Assembly: GCF_004151275.2 (NCBI RefSeq)
Contig: NZ_CP130821.1
Span: 1,178,001-1,242,000 of the forward strand
Length of the DNA stretch: 64,000 nt
Source: Flavobacterium dauae
GTDB lineage: Bacteria > Bacteroidota > Bacteroidia > Flavobacteriales > Flavobacteriaceae
Reading direction: 5' to 3'
This document shows, piece by piece, positions 56,504-64,000 of the stretch. Below the pieces are notes generated by a model, which worked only from the letters and a program-made list of their open reading frames with translations, did not search any database and was not told where the DNA came from. The number at the start of each line of letters is the position of its first letter. Positions within the stretch are counted from its first letter, which is position 1. The translations under genes were made by a program, and so were the position numbers.

Positions 56504-56536
56504 AAAAGCGTTCATTTTTAACAAATAAACGCTTTT
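56504..56536 (-). terminator. Rho-independent terminator of the PhnA-like gene
   Basis: On the minus strand AAAAGCGTT / AACGCTTTT (56528-56536 and 56504-56512) forms the 9-bp stem with a 15-nt loop, followed by a T-run. It is 25 bp after the gene's stop codon. Confidence 0.78.
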
Positions 56537-56561
56537 AAAAAGTATATTTTAATATGGACTA

Positions 56562-57143
56562 TTAGGATTGTTTTTTTACAAATTTAGTTAAGATAACAAT
56601 TTGTTGCCCATCAATTTTTCCTTCAATTTGTTCCGTGTTATCTTGTACCAATCGTATATTGCGTACGGCTGTTCCTATTTTAGCGTTTAAGGTAGATCCT
56701 TTTACATCTAAATCTTTAATTAAAGTTACCGTATCTCCGGCTACTAAAATATTTCCATTACAATCTTTGTGTAGTGCAATGCTGCCATCTCCTTCGTGAT
56801 CGCCGGTTTGTTTAGCCCAATCTAAGGTTTCATCGTCTAAATAAATCATATCTAACAAATCGGCAGCCCAACTTTCGTTTCTAAAACGGTTTAACATTCT
56901 CCAGCTTACAACCTGAACCGGAATATTTTCGTTCCACATAGCTGTAGATAAACATTGCCAATGATTCGCATCTAATTCTTCGCGTTTTTCAATTTGATTT
57001 AAACATTTTTCACAAGCTAAAATTTCGCGATCTGATAAATTACTTACTGTTGGTGGCACATCATAAACAGATAAGTTTTCTTTTGATGCACACAATTCAC
57101 ATTGACTACCGCTTCGTGTCATTAATTTGTCTAAAGTTTTCAT
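56562..57143 (-). CDS. PhnA-like zinc-ribbon protein
   Basis: This 193-aa protein has a Zn ribbon near the start (CELC at 15-18 and CEKC about 44-47), a helical middle, and a C-terminal PhnA-type SH3-like domain (DCNGNILVAGDTVTLIKDLD, about 127-146). Members are called alkylphosphonate utilisation protein PhnA by name only; no phosphonate genes are near, so that role is not supported. It probably binds nucleic acid or protein. A TATCTTTG -7 box lies at 57166-57173 on the minus strand. Confidence 0.85.
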   Translation of the reverse strand: MKTLDKLMTRSGSQCELCASKENLSVYDVPPTVSNLSDREILACEKCLNQIEKREELDANHWQCLSTAMWNENIPVQVVSWRMLNRFRNESWAADLLDMIYLDDETLDWAKQTGDHEGDGSIALHKDCNGNILVAGDTVTLIKDLDVKGSTLNAKIGTAVRNIRLVQDNTEQIEGKIDGQQIVILTKFVKKQS

Positions 57144-57165
57144 GGAGTATATTTTAATTTTTGGG

Positions 57166-57173
57166 CAAAGATA
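57166..57173 (-). promoter_or_regulatory. -7 box for the PhnA-like gene
   Basis: TATCTTTG on the minus strand matches TAnnTTTG, 22 bp before the ATG at 57143. The -33 element is weak. The rest of the roughly 290-bp gap to comM is A+T-rich with no other signal that I can support. Confidence 0.45.
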
Positions 57174-57436
57174 TTAATTTATTTTTAACACAGTTGATGA
57201 CATAATTCTAGCAAATAGAAATGATATTATTGTTAGAATGTTTGTTGTTTTAAAACATAATTATACGTATTGTTTTTATAAAACTCTTGTTTTTAGTCGA
57301 TTATATTTTAATAAAAACTATTTTTTCTAATTGTTGATACACGCTTTTCAATGAAATCAGAATTCTAATACTTAAATATTTTTGTCGCATAAGAAAAAAT
57401 AATTGATTATATTTAAAGTTAAGAAATTGATAGATT

Positions 57437-58975
57437 ATGTTGGTAAAAGTTTTTGGTAGTGCGGTTTTTGGGATTAATGCTACAACAATTACAATAGAAG
57501 TAAATATTGATAAAGGTATTGGCTACCATTTGGTTGGTTTGCCCGATAATGCCGTGAAAGAATCAAGTTACCGAATTGCCGCTGCTTTGTCTAATATTGG
57601 CTACAACTTACCGGGTAAAAAAATCACTATCAATATGGCTCCTGCCGATTTGCGTAAAGAAGGATCTGCCTATGATTTACCCTTGGCAATTGGTATTTTA
57701 GCAGCGTCGGGGCAGTTAAAAAAAGATGATTTTTCTAATTGTATGATCATGGGCGAATTGTCGTTAGATGGATCTGTTCAGCCAATAAAAGGAGCATTGC
57801 CCATAGCAATTCAGGCAAAAGCCGATGGATTTACAGAGATTTTTCTGCCAAAAGAGAATGTACAAGAAGCTGCTATTGTGCATGAATTGAATGTTTATGC
57901 GGTTGAAAATATTGCCGATTTAATCAATCATTTTGAAGGGAAAACGCTATTGGAATCTGTCGAAGTTCAAGAACAGGATTTATTTGACGCAGCCAGCGAT
58001 TTTTCGTTATTAGATTTTGCCGAAGTAAAAGGTCAAGAGAATATTAAACGTGCATTGGAAATTGCAGCAGCTGGCGGCCATAATATTTTACTGATTGGTC
58101 CGCCCGGATCGGGAAAAACAATGTTGGCTAAACGATTGCCAAGTATTTTACCTCCAATGACGGTGGAAGAATCTTTAGAAACCACGAAAATTCACAGTGT
58201 GGTTGGTAAGGTTCAGAATGTAGGATTGATAAAGAAAAGACCTTTTCGTGCGCCGCATCATACCGCATCAAGTGTTTCGTTGGTTGGTGGTGGAAGTTAT
58301 CCGCAACCCGGCGAAATTTCTTTGGCTCATAACGGTGTACTGTTTTTAGATGAATTGCCCGAATTTAAACGGGAAGTTTTAGAAGTAATGCGTCAACCGT
58401 TAGAAGATCGCGAAGTAACCATTTCACGTGCAAAATTCACAGTTTCGTACCCGTCGTCGTTTATGTTGGTGGCAAGTATGAATCCAAGTCCGAGTGGTTA
58501 TTTTATGAATGATAAAGGGTTAAGCCAGTCATCTGCGCAGGAAATGAACCGTTACTTAAACAAAATTTCCGGACCTTTGTTAGATCGTATTGATTTACAT
58601 ATTGAAGTGAATCCTGTGCCGTTTGAAAAATTAGCTGAAAAATCAACGTCTGAAAAAAGTGAAGAGATTAGAAAAAGAGTTGTAAAAGCACGTTCTGTTC
58701 AATCAAACCGGTTTAAAGAGTATAATGGTGTACATTACAATGCACAAATGCCTACTAAATTGATAAGTGCTTTTTGCGAATTAGATCAAACATCGTTAAA
58801 CCTGCTGCAAACAGCAATGGATAAATTAAATTTATCGGCAAGGGCTTATGACCGTATTTTAAAAGTTGCCCGAACTATTGCCGATTTGGAATTGTCAGAA
58901 AAAATAAAGCCCCAGCATATTGCAGAGGCTATTCAGTATCGGAGTTTAGATCGTGATTTATGGACAAATGCTTAA
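57437..58975 (+). CDS. comM: ComM/YifB-family magnesium-chelatase-like AAA+ ATPase
   Basis: This 512-aa protein is a hexameric helicase-like AAA+ protein that promotes branch migration in natural transformation and recombination. The N-terminal domain is Lon-S16-like (VKVFGSAVFGINATTITIEV and GLPDNAVKESSYRIAAAL). The central ATPase has Walker A GPPGSGKTMLAKRLP (about 219-233) and Walker B LFLDELPEF. The Mg-chelatase C-terminal helices (LSARAYDRILKVARTIADLE) are typical. Its stop codon overlaps that of the convergent membrane gene. Confidence 0.93.
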   Translation: MLVKVFGSAVFGINATTITIEVNIDKGIGYHLVGLPDNAVKESSYRIAAALSNIGYNLPGKKITINMAPADLRKEGSAYDLPLAIGILAASGQLKKDDFSNCMIMGELSLDGSVQPIKGALPIAIQAKADGFTEIFLPKENVQEAAIVHELNVYAVENIADLINHFEGKTLLESVEVQEQDLFDAASDFSLLDFAEVKGQENIKRALEIAAAGGHNILLIGPPGSGKTMLAKRLPSILPPMTVEESLETTKIHSVVGKVQNVGLIKKRPFRAPHHTASSVSLVGGGSYPQPGEISLAHNGVLFLDELPEFKREVLEVMRQPLEDREVTISRAKFTVSYPSSFMLVASMNPSPSGYFMNDKGLSQSSAQEMNRYLNKISGPLLDRIDLHIEVNPVPFEKLAEKSTSEKSEEIRKRVVKARSVQSNRFKEYNGVHYNAQMPTKLISAFCELDQTSLNLLQTAMDKLNLSARAYDRILKVARTIADLELSEKIKPQHIAEAIQYRSLDRDLWTNA

Positions 58976-59685
58976 TCAATCTGCTCGCTAATATGTATGT
59001 ATAAACTGTATGCAACAATGTAATTTAATGGTAAGGTTAAAATAATCCCTATTCCTAAAAATAAAATTCCAATTAACGATAAAAAGTACGTAACACTAAT
59101 AAAGAAGATTAAAAAACCGGGTTTTTGATTTACCAACGAAATACTTTTTTGAATGCTTTTTCTTACGCCTGAATTAGATATATAGATTGATGGAATAGCA
59201 AAATACGTTAAAAATTGCACTAGCAAACTCATTCCAAAACCAACCAAACCAAAACCGGCAAGATCTAACAAATAAGAAATTCCTGTACTTAATATCTGAA
59301 CAAGAACGATAACGTTTAAAACCTTTAAACCTTGTTTACTAAAAATACTTTTAAAAGCATTGCCAATATCAGAGTAGGGAAGATCCAATCCGTTTTTTAT
59401 GATGCCGTAAATACCGCTTAAAAAATAATGCATTAGTATGCTAACTCCCATATTTAACAATAGTATTTTGGAAGCTTTTAAAACAAGCAACTCTTCAATA
59501 TATTTTGGATCTGAAAGTCTGAAAAATTCTTTAGGCGAATCAAATAGCAGAAATAATCCAATACTGTATAGGGCAAAGACAATTATAAAAACAAGTAAAA
59601 TATATAAACCGCTAACAACCGCCGTTTTTTTTGCAGTTAAGATAATTTGTTCAGATAATTTTTGTTGATCGATTTCGTAATTCAT
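58972..59685 (-). CDS. Hypothetical multi-pass membrane protein
   Basis: This 237-aa protein has about six hydrophobic helices (for example VSGLYILLVFIIVFALYSIG near residue 25 and FFISVTYFLSLIGILFLGIG near the end). The polar segment NAFKSIFSKQGLKVLNVIVL is typical of small membrane-protein families (DUF975-like), but I cannot assign one. I choose the ATG at 59685 because a TACTTTTG box (59704-59711) lies upstream. Stop codons overlap with comM on the opposite strand by four bases (TTAA). Confidence 0.68.
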   Translation of the reverse strand: MNYEIDQQKLSEQIILTAKKTAVVSGLYILLVFIIVFALYSIGLFLLFDSPKEFFRLSDPKYIEELLVLKASKILLLNMGVSILMHYFLSGIYGIIKNGLDLPYSDIGNAFKSIFSKQGLKVLNVIVLVQILSTGISYLLDLAGFGLVGFGMSLLVQFLTYFAIPSIYISNSGVRKSIQKSISLVNQKPGFLIFFISVTYFLSLIGILFLGIGIILTLPLNYIVAYSLYIHISEQID

Positions 59686-59690
59686 AAAAT

Positions 59691-59725
59691 AAAAAATGCC
59701 ACGCAAAAGTACGAAGCATTTTTTT
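59691..59725 (-). terminator. Terminator of the zinc peptidase gene with a promoter in its loop
   Basis: On the minus strand AAAAAATGC / GCATTTTTT (59716-59724 and 59691-59699) forms a 9-bp stem after the peptidase stop. Its 16-nt loop contains a TACTTTTG -7 box (59704-59711) for the downstream membrane gene. Confidence 0.65.
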
Positions 59726-59737
59726 AATTGTTACGGT

Positions 59738-60604
59738 TTAATATTGAATACTGTTGTAAATAATACCAATTTCGCCTTGGTTAATATCGCCGGTGTTGTA
59801 GCCTTTCATAAACCAAGCCTTACGCTCTGCCGATGTTCCGTGGGTAAATGTTTCAGGTTGAACGTGTCCTTGCATTTTACTTTGAATCGCATCGTCGCCA
59901 ACAGCTTGTGCGGCACTAATTGCTTCTTCAATATCGCCGGCTTCCAGTTTTTCTTTGTTGTGGCTTGCCCAAATACCGGCATAAAAATCGGCTTGTAATT
60001 CTTGTGCAACTGAATATTTGTTGGCAGCAGCTTCGCTTTTACCTTGTTGTGCCTGACGTACTTTTTGATTGGTTCCTACCAAATTTTGTATGTGATGTCC
60101 AACCTCATGAGCAATTACGTAAGCAATGGCAAAATCGCCGCCTTTTGCTCCAAAACGGGTACGTAATTCTTCAAAAAAGCGTAAATCCATATAAACGGTA
60201 TTATCGGCAGGACAATAAAACGGTCCCGCAGCCGATGTTGCCGAACCACAAGCTGTATTTACGCCGTCATCAAACAAAACCATTGTTGGTTCCTGGTATT
60301 GTTGACCGTTTTCTTGAAAAATAGCTTCCCACGTACGGTTGTTGTACACTAGATTGGCTCTAGAAAATTCACCCAATTCTTTTTCTTCTGCCGAAAGTGT
60401 TCTTGTTTGTACTTGTTCGGTTTGTTGTGTTGTACCTTGTGTTTGGTTTAAAACAGTACCTATTACCTGACCGGTTTCGCCACCAAACATAGTTAATAAT
60501 AAAGCAATAATACCAATGATACCGCCACCTACAACAGCCTTTCCTCCGCCCGACATTCCTCTGCGGTCGTCAAAATTTCCACCTGTTTCTTTACTCCATT
60601 TCAT
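59738..60604 (-). CDS. YpfJ-type neutral zinc metallopeptidase
   Basis: This 288-aa membrane-anchored protein belongs to the neutral zinc metallopeptidase (YpfJ) family. It has a cytoplasmic start (FDDRRGMSGGGKA), one TM helix (about 27-44), a Gln/Thr-rich linker, and the catalytic HEVGHHIQN motif (HExxH, about 166) within VIAHEVGHHIQN. ELQADFYAGIWASH (about 206-219) supplies the third ligand region, and YFEPETF-like HVQPETFTHGTSAERKAW is family typical. Its substrate is not established. Confidence 0.9.
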   Translation of the reverse strand: MKWSKETGGNFDDRRGMSGGGKAVVGGGIIGIIALLLTMFGGETGQVIGTVLNQTQGTTQQTEQVQTRTLSAEEKELGEFSRANLVYNNRTWEAIFQENGQQYQEPTMVLFDDGVNTACGSATSAAGPFYCPADNTVYMDLRFFEELRTRFGAKGGDFAIAYVIAHEVGHHIQNLVGTNQKVRQAQQGKSEAAANKYSVAQELQADFYAGIWASHNKEKLEAGDIEEAISAAQAVGDDAIQSKMQGHVQPETFTHGTSAERKAWFMKGYNTGDINQGEIGIIYNSIQY

Positions 60605-60631
60605 ATTTTCTAATTCTAAATTTTATCTAAA

Positions 60632-61330
60632 TTACTCTTTTTCTACATTTTTCCAAATAATATCATCGGGAACAGGTGCAATAATTTTTAGTTCTTCTTT
60701 AGTAACAGGATGTGTTAAAACTAATTTTCTTGCATGTAGATGTATGCCGCCGTTGGGATTGCTTCGGTCAAAACCATATTTTAAATCGCCTTTAATTGGG
60801 CAGCCAATTGCATTTAACTGACAGCGAATTTGATGATGACGACCTGTATGCAGATTAATTTCTAACGCAAAATAAGAGTTTAATTTTTGAATGATTTTAT
60901 AATCTAAAATAGCTTTTTTACTGTCTTTAATTTCTTTTAAATGTGCTTTTGAAGTATTGTTTTTAGGATTTCGGGTTAAGTAGTGAATCAACGTATCGCT
61001 TTCTTTTGGCGGTTGATTTTTTACAACTGCCCAATATGTTTTCTGCGTTTCGCGGTTTTTAAATAAATCGTTCAGCCGGGTTAACGCTTTCGATGTTTTT
61101 GCAAACAGCACAATACCCGATGTTGGGCGATCTAACCTATGCACCACACCCAAAAAAACGGCCCCTGGCTTGTTGTACTTATCTTTTATGTATTCTTTTA
61201 CAACATCGCTTAAAGGTTTATCGCCTGTTTCATCGCCCTGCACAATATCGCCCACACGTTTGTTAACCACAATTAAATGGTTGTCTTCGTATAAAACCTG
61301 TAAATTGTTTTTGTTTGAATAGATTTTCAT
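60632..61330 (-). CDS. RluA-family pseudouridine synthase, short form
   Basis: This 232-aa pseudouridine synthase lacks an S4 domain and consists of the catalytic core: VLYEDNHLIVVNKRVGDIVQ (11-30), GVVHRLDRPTSGIVLFAKT (about 68-86) with catalytic Asp in HRLD, and GRHHQIRCQLNAIG. It acts on tRNA or rRNA; the target is not clear (RluC/TruC-like). I chose the ATG at 61330 since the conserved core starts right after it; the longer frame adds nine residues. It lies 27 bp upstream of the zinc peptidase gene. Confidence 0.87.
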   Translation of the reverse strand: MKIYSNKNNLQVLYEDNHLIVVNKRVGDIVQGDETGDKPLSDVVKEYIKDKYNKPGAVFLGVVHRLDRPTSGIVLFAKTSKALTRLNDLFKNRETQKTYWAVVKNQPPKESDTLIHYLTRNPKNNTSKAHLKEIKDSKKAILDYKIIQKLNSYFALEINLHTGRHHQIRCQLNAIGCPIKGDLKYGFDRSNPNGGIHLHARKLVLTHPVTKEELKIIAPVPDDIIWKNVEKE

Positions 61331-61353
61331 TCGTGATAAAAGTAGATTGTTTA

Positions 61354-61468
61354 CCACAGATGCGCAGATGAAAAGGTATTTTCATTTGTTTAGTTTAGAT
61401 GCAATGTGTTTTGTAGATGAAGTCTAAAAAATATTTAGATTGAAGAAAAAAACTGTGCATCTGTGGTT
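61354..61468. repeat. ACCACAGAT inverted-repeat element, copy 2
   Basis: ACCACAGATGCGCAG (61354-61368) pairs with CTGTGCATCTGTGGT (61454-61468), 14 of 15 positions matching. The interior is A+T-rich with no ORF. The ends share the ACCACAGAT sequence of the element at 44032. It fills the gap between the RluA-type gene and panB. Confidence 0.72.
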
Positions 61469-61476
61469 TATCGTAA

Positions 61477-62295
61477 TTAATACTGCTCTGTTGAATTAGG
61501 AAAATCTTTTGATTTTACATCATCAACATACTGACCGATGGCTTTTGTCATATCTTCGTACAAATTCATATATCGTCTTAAAAATTTTGGACTGAATTCG
61601 TGCGTCATTCCAATCATATCGTGAACCACCAAAACCTGACCGTCAACACCGCTGCCGGCTCCAATACCAATAATAGGGATAGATACTTCTTTAGCAACTT
61701 GTTCGGCTAACTTTGCAGGAATTTTTTCTAATACAATTGCAAAACATCCTATTTTCTCTAACATCTTAGCGTCTTCAATTAATTTAATGGCTTCGGCTTC
61801 TTCTTTTGCACGAACAGTATATGTTCCAAATTTATAGATTGATTGCGGAGTTAAACCCAAATGCCCCATAACAGGTACACCGGCTCCCAGAATTTTTTTA
61901 ATTCCTTCTTTAATTTCTTTACCACCTTCTAACTTCAAGGCGTGTGCACCACTTTCTTTCATTACGCGAATGGCAGATTCCAATGCTTTTTTAGAATCGG
62001 ATTGATAGGTTCCAAATGGTAAATCAACTACGACCAATGCGCGCTCTACACCACGAACCACACACGATGCGTGATAGATCATCTGGTCTAAAGTTATGGG
62101 TAAAGTAGTTTCGTGGCCCGCCATTACATTACTTGCAGAATCGCCCACCAAAATAACATCAACACCAGCAGAATCAACAATTTTTGCCATTGTGTAATCA
62201 TAAGCGGTAAGCATGGAGATTTTTTCTCCGTTTTGTTTCATATCAAAAAGAGACTTGGTAGTCACTATCTTGTAATCTTTTTTAGCAACTGACAT
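61477..62295 (-). CDS. panB: 3-methyl-2-oxobutanoate hydroxymethyltransferase
   Basis: PanB (272 aa) transfers a hydroxymethyl group from 5,10-methylene-THF to ketoisovalerate, the first committed step to pantothenate. The barrel shows [20 protein letters not shown] (28-47), [20 protein letters not shown] (50-69) with Mg-binding Asp, DLPFGTY (about 90-96), [11 protein letters not shown] (about 137-147) and [19 protein letters not shown] (about 205-223). All catalytic residues appear. coaD at the left edge is another step toward coenzyme A. It is a single gene. Confidence 0.96.
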   Translation of the reverse strand: MSVAKKDYKIVTTKSLFDMKQNGEKISMLTAYDYTMAKIVDSAGVDVILVGDSASNVMAGHETTLPITLDQMIYHASCVVRGVERALVVVDLPFGTYQSDSKKALESAIRVMKESGAHALKLEGGKEIKEGIKKILGAGVPVMGHLGLTPQSIYKFGTYTVRAKEEAEAIKLIEDAKMLEKIGCFAIVLEKIPAKLAEQVAKEVSIPIIGIGAGSGVDGQVLVVHDMIGMTHEFSPKFLRRYMNLYEDMTKAIGQYVDDVKSKDFPNSTEQY

Positions 62296-62466
62296 ATTTA
62301 TTTGTTGTTTAGTTCGTGTAAAATTAGAGAAAAAAGATCATATAAACGTATTAACCTGAGTTCGATTCTTTTATTGGATTCATATCATTGATTATTAGAA
62401 ATATAAGTAATTAAAAAAGGATCTGTTTTTTATTTAATGACGAGTTTTACAGTTTTTAATAAATTA

Positions 62467-63501
62467 TTACAAATTAAACTCTATCAACAAATATTCTGAT
62501 CTTGATGTATCTTCTGTTTGGTTTGTATGAACAGCTTCAACAATAACACTTTTTTCATTGATCCAATATAACGTGTTTGGTACCATTTTAAAATTTACAA
62601 AATTTACCAATAGTTTTTCTTTAAAACGGAAGTTATTATCTAAACCAGAAATCACCAATAAACAACCCACATCGTTATCATTTATTAATTCGGCAAATTG
62701 TTGCGATTCTTTATGGTAAACGGGCAATGTGTTTTTATATTGAACTTCTTCTTGTGCATTTCGTTTGCTGTAAAAAGAGTATAAAGTTTCATTATCTTCA
62801 TTAACTCTAAAAACATACGATTGCAAAATTGGCGAAAAACCTAAAGATATTACAATACTTTCCAATCCGGTTTCTTCATCAATACTTTTCATTGGAATTT
62901 CAACCTGTTCACCAGAATTGGTTCTAAAAGAATAAATGCCCATTTGTTTATTCTCTTCGATATTCTGTGTCGAAAAAATAAAAGTAGTATTTCCTTTACG
63001 TCTGTTTTGCAGGTAGCTTTGTTTGCTGATTAACTTTACAGTTCCGTATTTTTCAAAAGATTTTAGTTGGTCGTTGTAAACTCCGTTTAAATTACTGTAT
63101 CTAATAGCATTTAAATCCACAGATTCTAATGAAGATTCACTCTTCATTTTAAAATGTTCTTTCTTCACAAAACCATTGTAACTTAATGGATTGTTTCCGT
63201 ACAGAAAATAATTTACTTCGTAAAATCCATCTGATTCATTGACAAGGAAAATTCTTTGCGAAGGCGAATTTTCAATCGTTTTAATCTGACTTTTTATGGT
63301 ATCCGTTGAAGCAAATAATGTAACCTGCGTGTTGTTTACAAAAGACAATTCGTTTTGCTGACTATCAATATCAAAAGGAATTTCTTTAAATTGGATAATG
63401 GTGTCATTTACCGATATATTTGTTTGATTCGATTCCTTTTTACAAGAAATTGTCAAAATCAATCCAACAATACAAAGAGATCTTATAAGGATATTTTTCA
63501 T
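62467..63501 (-). CDS. Hypothetical lipoprotein
   Basis: This 344-aa protein has a lipoprotein signal (MKNILIRSLCIVGLILTISC, Cys20) and a long, strand-rich globular part with no motif I recognise. It has neither the spaced Cys pattern of redox proteins nor any catalytic cluster that I see. Segments such as ESIVISLGFSPILQSYVFRV are family-like but unnamed. It lies upstream of panB by about 170 bp and is bounded by the purL terminator. Probably an envelope protein specific to this lineage. Confidence 0.68.
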   Translation of the reverse strand: MKNILIRSLCIVGLILTISCKKESNQTNISVNDTIIQFKEIPFDIDSQQNELSFVNNTQVTLFASTDTIKSQIKTIENSPSQRIFLVNESDGFYEVNYFLYGNNPLSYNGFVKKEHFKMKSESSLESVDLNAIRYSNLNGVYNDQLKSFEKYGTVKLISKQSYLQNRRKGNTTFIFSTQNIEENKQMGIYSFRTNSGEQVEIPMKSIDEETGLESIVISLGFSPILQSYVFRVNEDNETLYSFYSKRNAQEEVQYKNTLPVYHKESQQFAELINDNDVGCLLVISGLDNNFRFKEKLLVNFVNFKMVPNTLYWINEKSVIVEAVHTNQTEDTSRSEYLLIEFNL

Positions 63502-63521
63502 AAATTATCTTTTAAATGAAC

Positions 63522-63547
63522 AAAAGCACCTAATTTTAGGTGCTTTT
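63522..63547 (-). terminator. Rho-independent terminator of purL
   Basis: The 11-bp stem AAAAGCACCTA / TAGGTGCTTTT (63522-63532 and 63537-63547) has a 4-nt loop and lies 4 bp after the purL stop. A and T runs flank the stem. Confidence 0.85.
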
Positions 63548-63551
63548 ATAT

Positions 63552-64000
63552 TTATTTTTTGTTTGTATCGCACCATTTGCGTGCGTTCACAAAAGCTTCA
63601 ACCCACGGAGAAACTTCGTCTTTTCTTCCTGCTGGGTAATTTGCCCAGTTCCAAGGGAAAACAGAACGTTCTATATGCGGCATTGTAACCAAGTGTCTTC
63701 CTGTTTTATCGCACATCATTGCCGTATTATAATCAGATCCGTTTGGATTTGCCGGATACGCATCGTACGCATATTTTGCTACGATATTATATTCGTTTTC
63801 TGATTTTGGCAAATTGAATTTACCTTCACCATGCGAAATCCAAACTCCTAAAGTAGTTCCTGCTAAAGTTGACAACATGATAGAATTGTTTTGTTGAACT
63901 TTTACCGAAACGAAGTTAGATTCGTGTTTTTGCGAAGTATTGTGATGCATTTTTCCGTGCACTTCATGATCCGGATTGATTAGTTCTAATTCCATAAACA
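63552..64000 (-). CDS. purL: Phosphoribosylformylglycinamidine synthase, C-terminal part (runs off right edge)
   Basis: This 148-residue C-terminal piece belongs to the glutamine amidotransferase domain of the large single-chain PurL. It shows LGVWISHGEGKFNLP (HGEG, catalytic His region), MMCDKTGRHLVTMPHIERSV (the final GRHL..MPHxER block) and WVEAFVNARKWC. The enzyme forms FGAM in purine synthesis. The frame is open to the window edge; the gene continues beyond. The Met at 63995 is internal, not the start. Confidence 0.93.
   Translation of the reverse strand, partial: FMELELINPDHEVHGKMHHNTSQKHESNFVSVKVQQNNSIMLSTLAGTTLGVWISHGEGKFNLPKSENEYNIVAKYAYDAYPANPNGSDYNTAMMCDKTGRHLVTMPHIERSVFPWNWANYPAGRKDEVSPWVEAFVNARKWCDTNKK

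Noticed and set aside
57144..57436. A+T-rich gap before comM as a possible RNA gene or riboswitch
   Set aside because: I see no stable stem set, conserved aptamer core or terminator in it beyond the -7 box for the PhnA-like gene.
59920..60324. 134-codon plus-strand ORF
   Set aside because: It is antisense to the zinc metallopeptidase gene, and its peptide has no coherent features.

Overview
The window is ordinary chromosomal DNA from a low-GC member of the Bacteroidota, most likely the Flavobacteriaceae (Flavobacterium/Myroides/Paenimyroides-like). Four things point there: promoters of the Bacteroidota type (TTTG, about 19 bp, then TAnnTTTG) in front of many genes; A+T-rich codon use; family-specific genes (type III glutamine synthetase, DUF5606, DUF2911, a short CarB, a ClpC-type Clp ATPase, DUF2520); and gene strings such as kdsC-like/UbiA-like/maf/mscS and def/DUF5606 that I recall from flavobacteria. 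The genus is an inference. About 62 protein genes are supported, nearly all housekeeping. I see no rRNA, tRNA, CRISPR array, intact transposon or prophage.

Layout. 1-1101: minus-strand ddl coupled to coaD, which runs off the left edge. 1215-9313: a long plus-strand run from a PASTA-domain membrane protein through rluD, a small membrane protein, an FMN reductase, pabB, tilS and dsbD to a DUF2911 protein, many overlapping by a few bases. 9427-13700: purB, a frameshifted integrase remnant, an NlpE-like lipoprotein (minus) and guaA. 13732-18103: a minus-strand group (YggS, DUF1015, 3-hydroxybutyryl-CoA dehydrogenase, Gfo/Idh/MocA oxidoreductase) with two kinds of intergenic repeat. 18255-25501: pcm, then minus-strand smpB, ubiB-like, clpC and sucC. 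25629-34473: DUF2200, a divergent AAA+ protein, a GT9 glycosyltransferase, a lipoprotein, rocD, carB and rpmH (rpmH is only 53 codons).

34689-39778: a TPR membrane protein, a lytic transglycosylase with an alpha/beta hydrolase, a reduced GNAT protein, clpS-prmA and a porin. 39792-47381: a minus-strand block holding a sodium:solute symporter, a 35-codon membrane microprotein, a PIG-L deacetylase, mscS, maf, a UbiA-like protein, a KdsC-like phosphatase and DUF2520. 47599-55796: an ABC-F protein, a FUSC-family transporter, def, DUF5606, a lipoprotein and GSIII. 55980-64000: a His-rich secreted protein, a PhnA-like protein, comM, a membrane protein, a zinc peptidase, an RluA-type synthase, panB, a lipoprotein and the 3' end of purL.

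The genes serve nucleotide synthesis (purB, guaA, carB, purL), cofactors (coaD, panB, pabB), envelope and cell wall (ddl, GT9, KdsC-like, MltD-like, porin), translation and RNA modification (tilS, rluD, smpB, rpmH, prmA, def) and protein quality control (clpC, clpS, dsbD). I found no convincing new multi-gene system. The most unusual signals are proteins that keep a fold but have lost catalytic motifs (AAA+ protein, UbiA-like protein, small GNAT, second P-loop of the ABC-F protein), a coupled 35-aa membrane microprotein, a 16-codon ORF before rocD, two genes predicted to be leaderless, a decayed integrase, a possible relic of mazG, and three kinds of dispersed inverted repeat.
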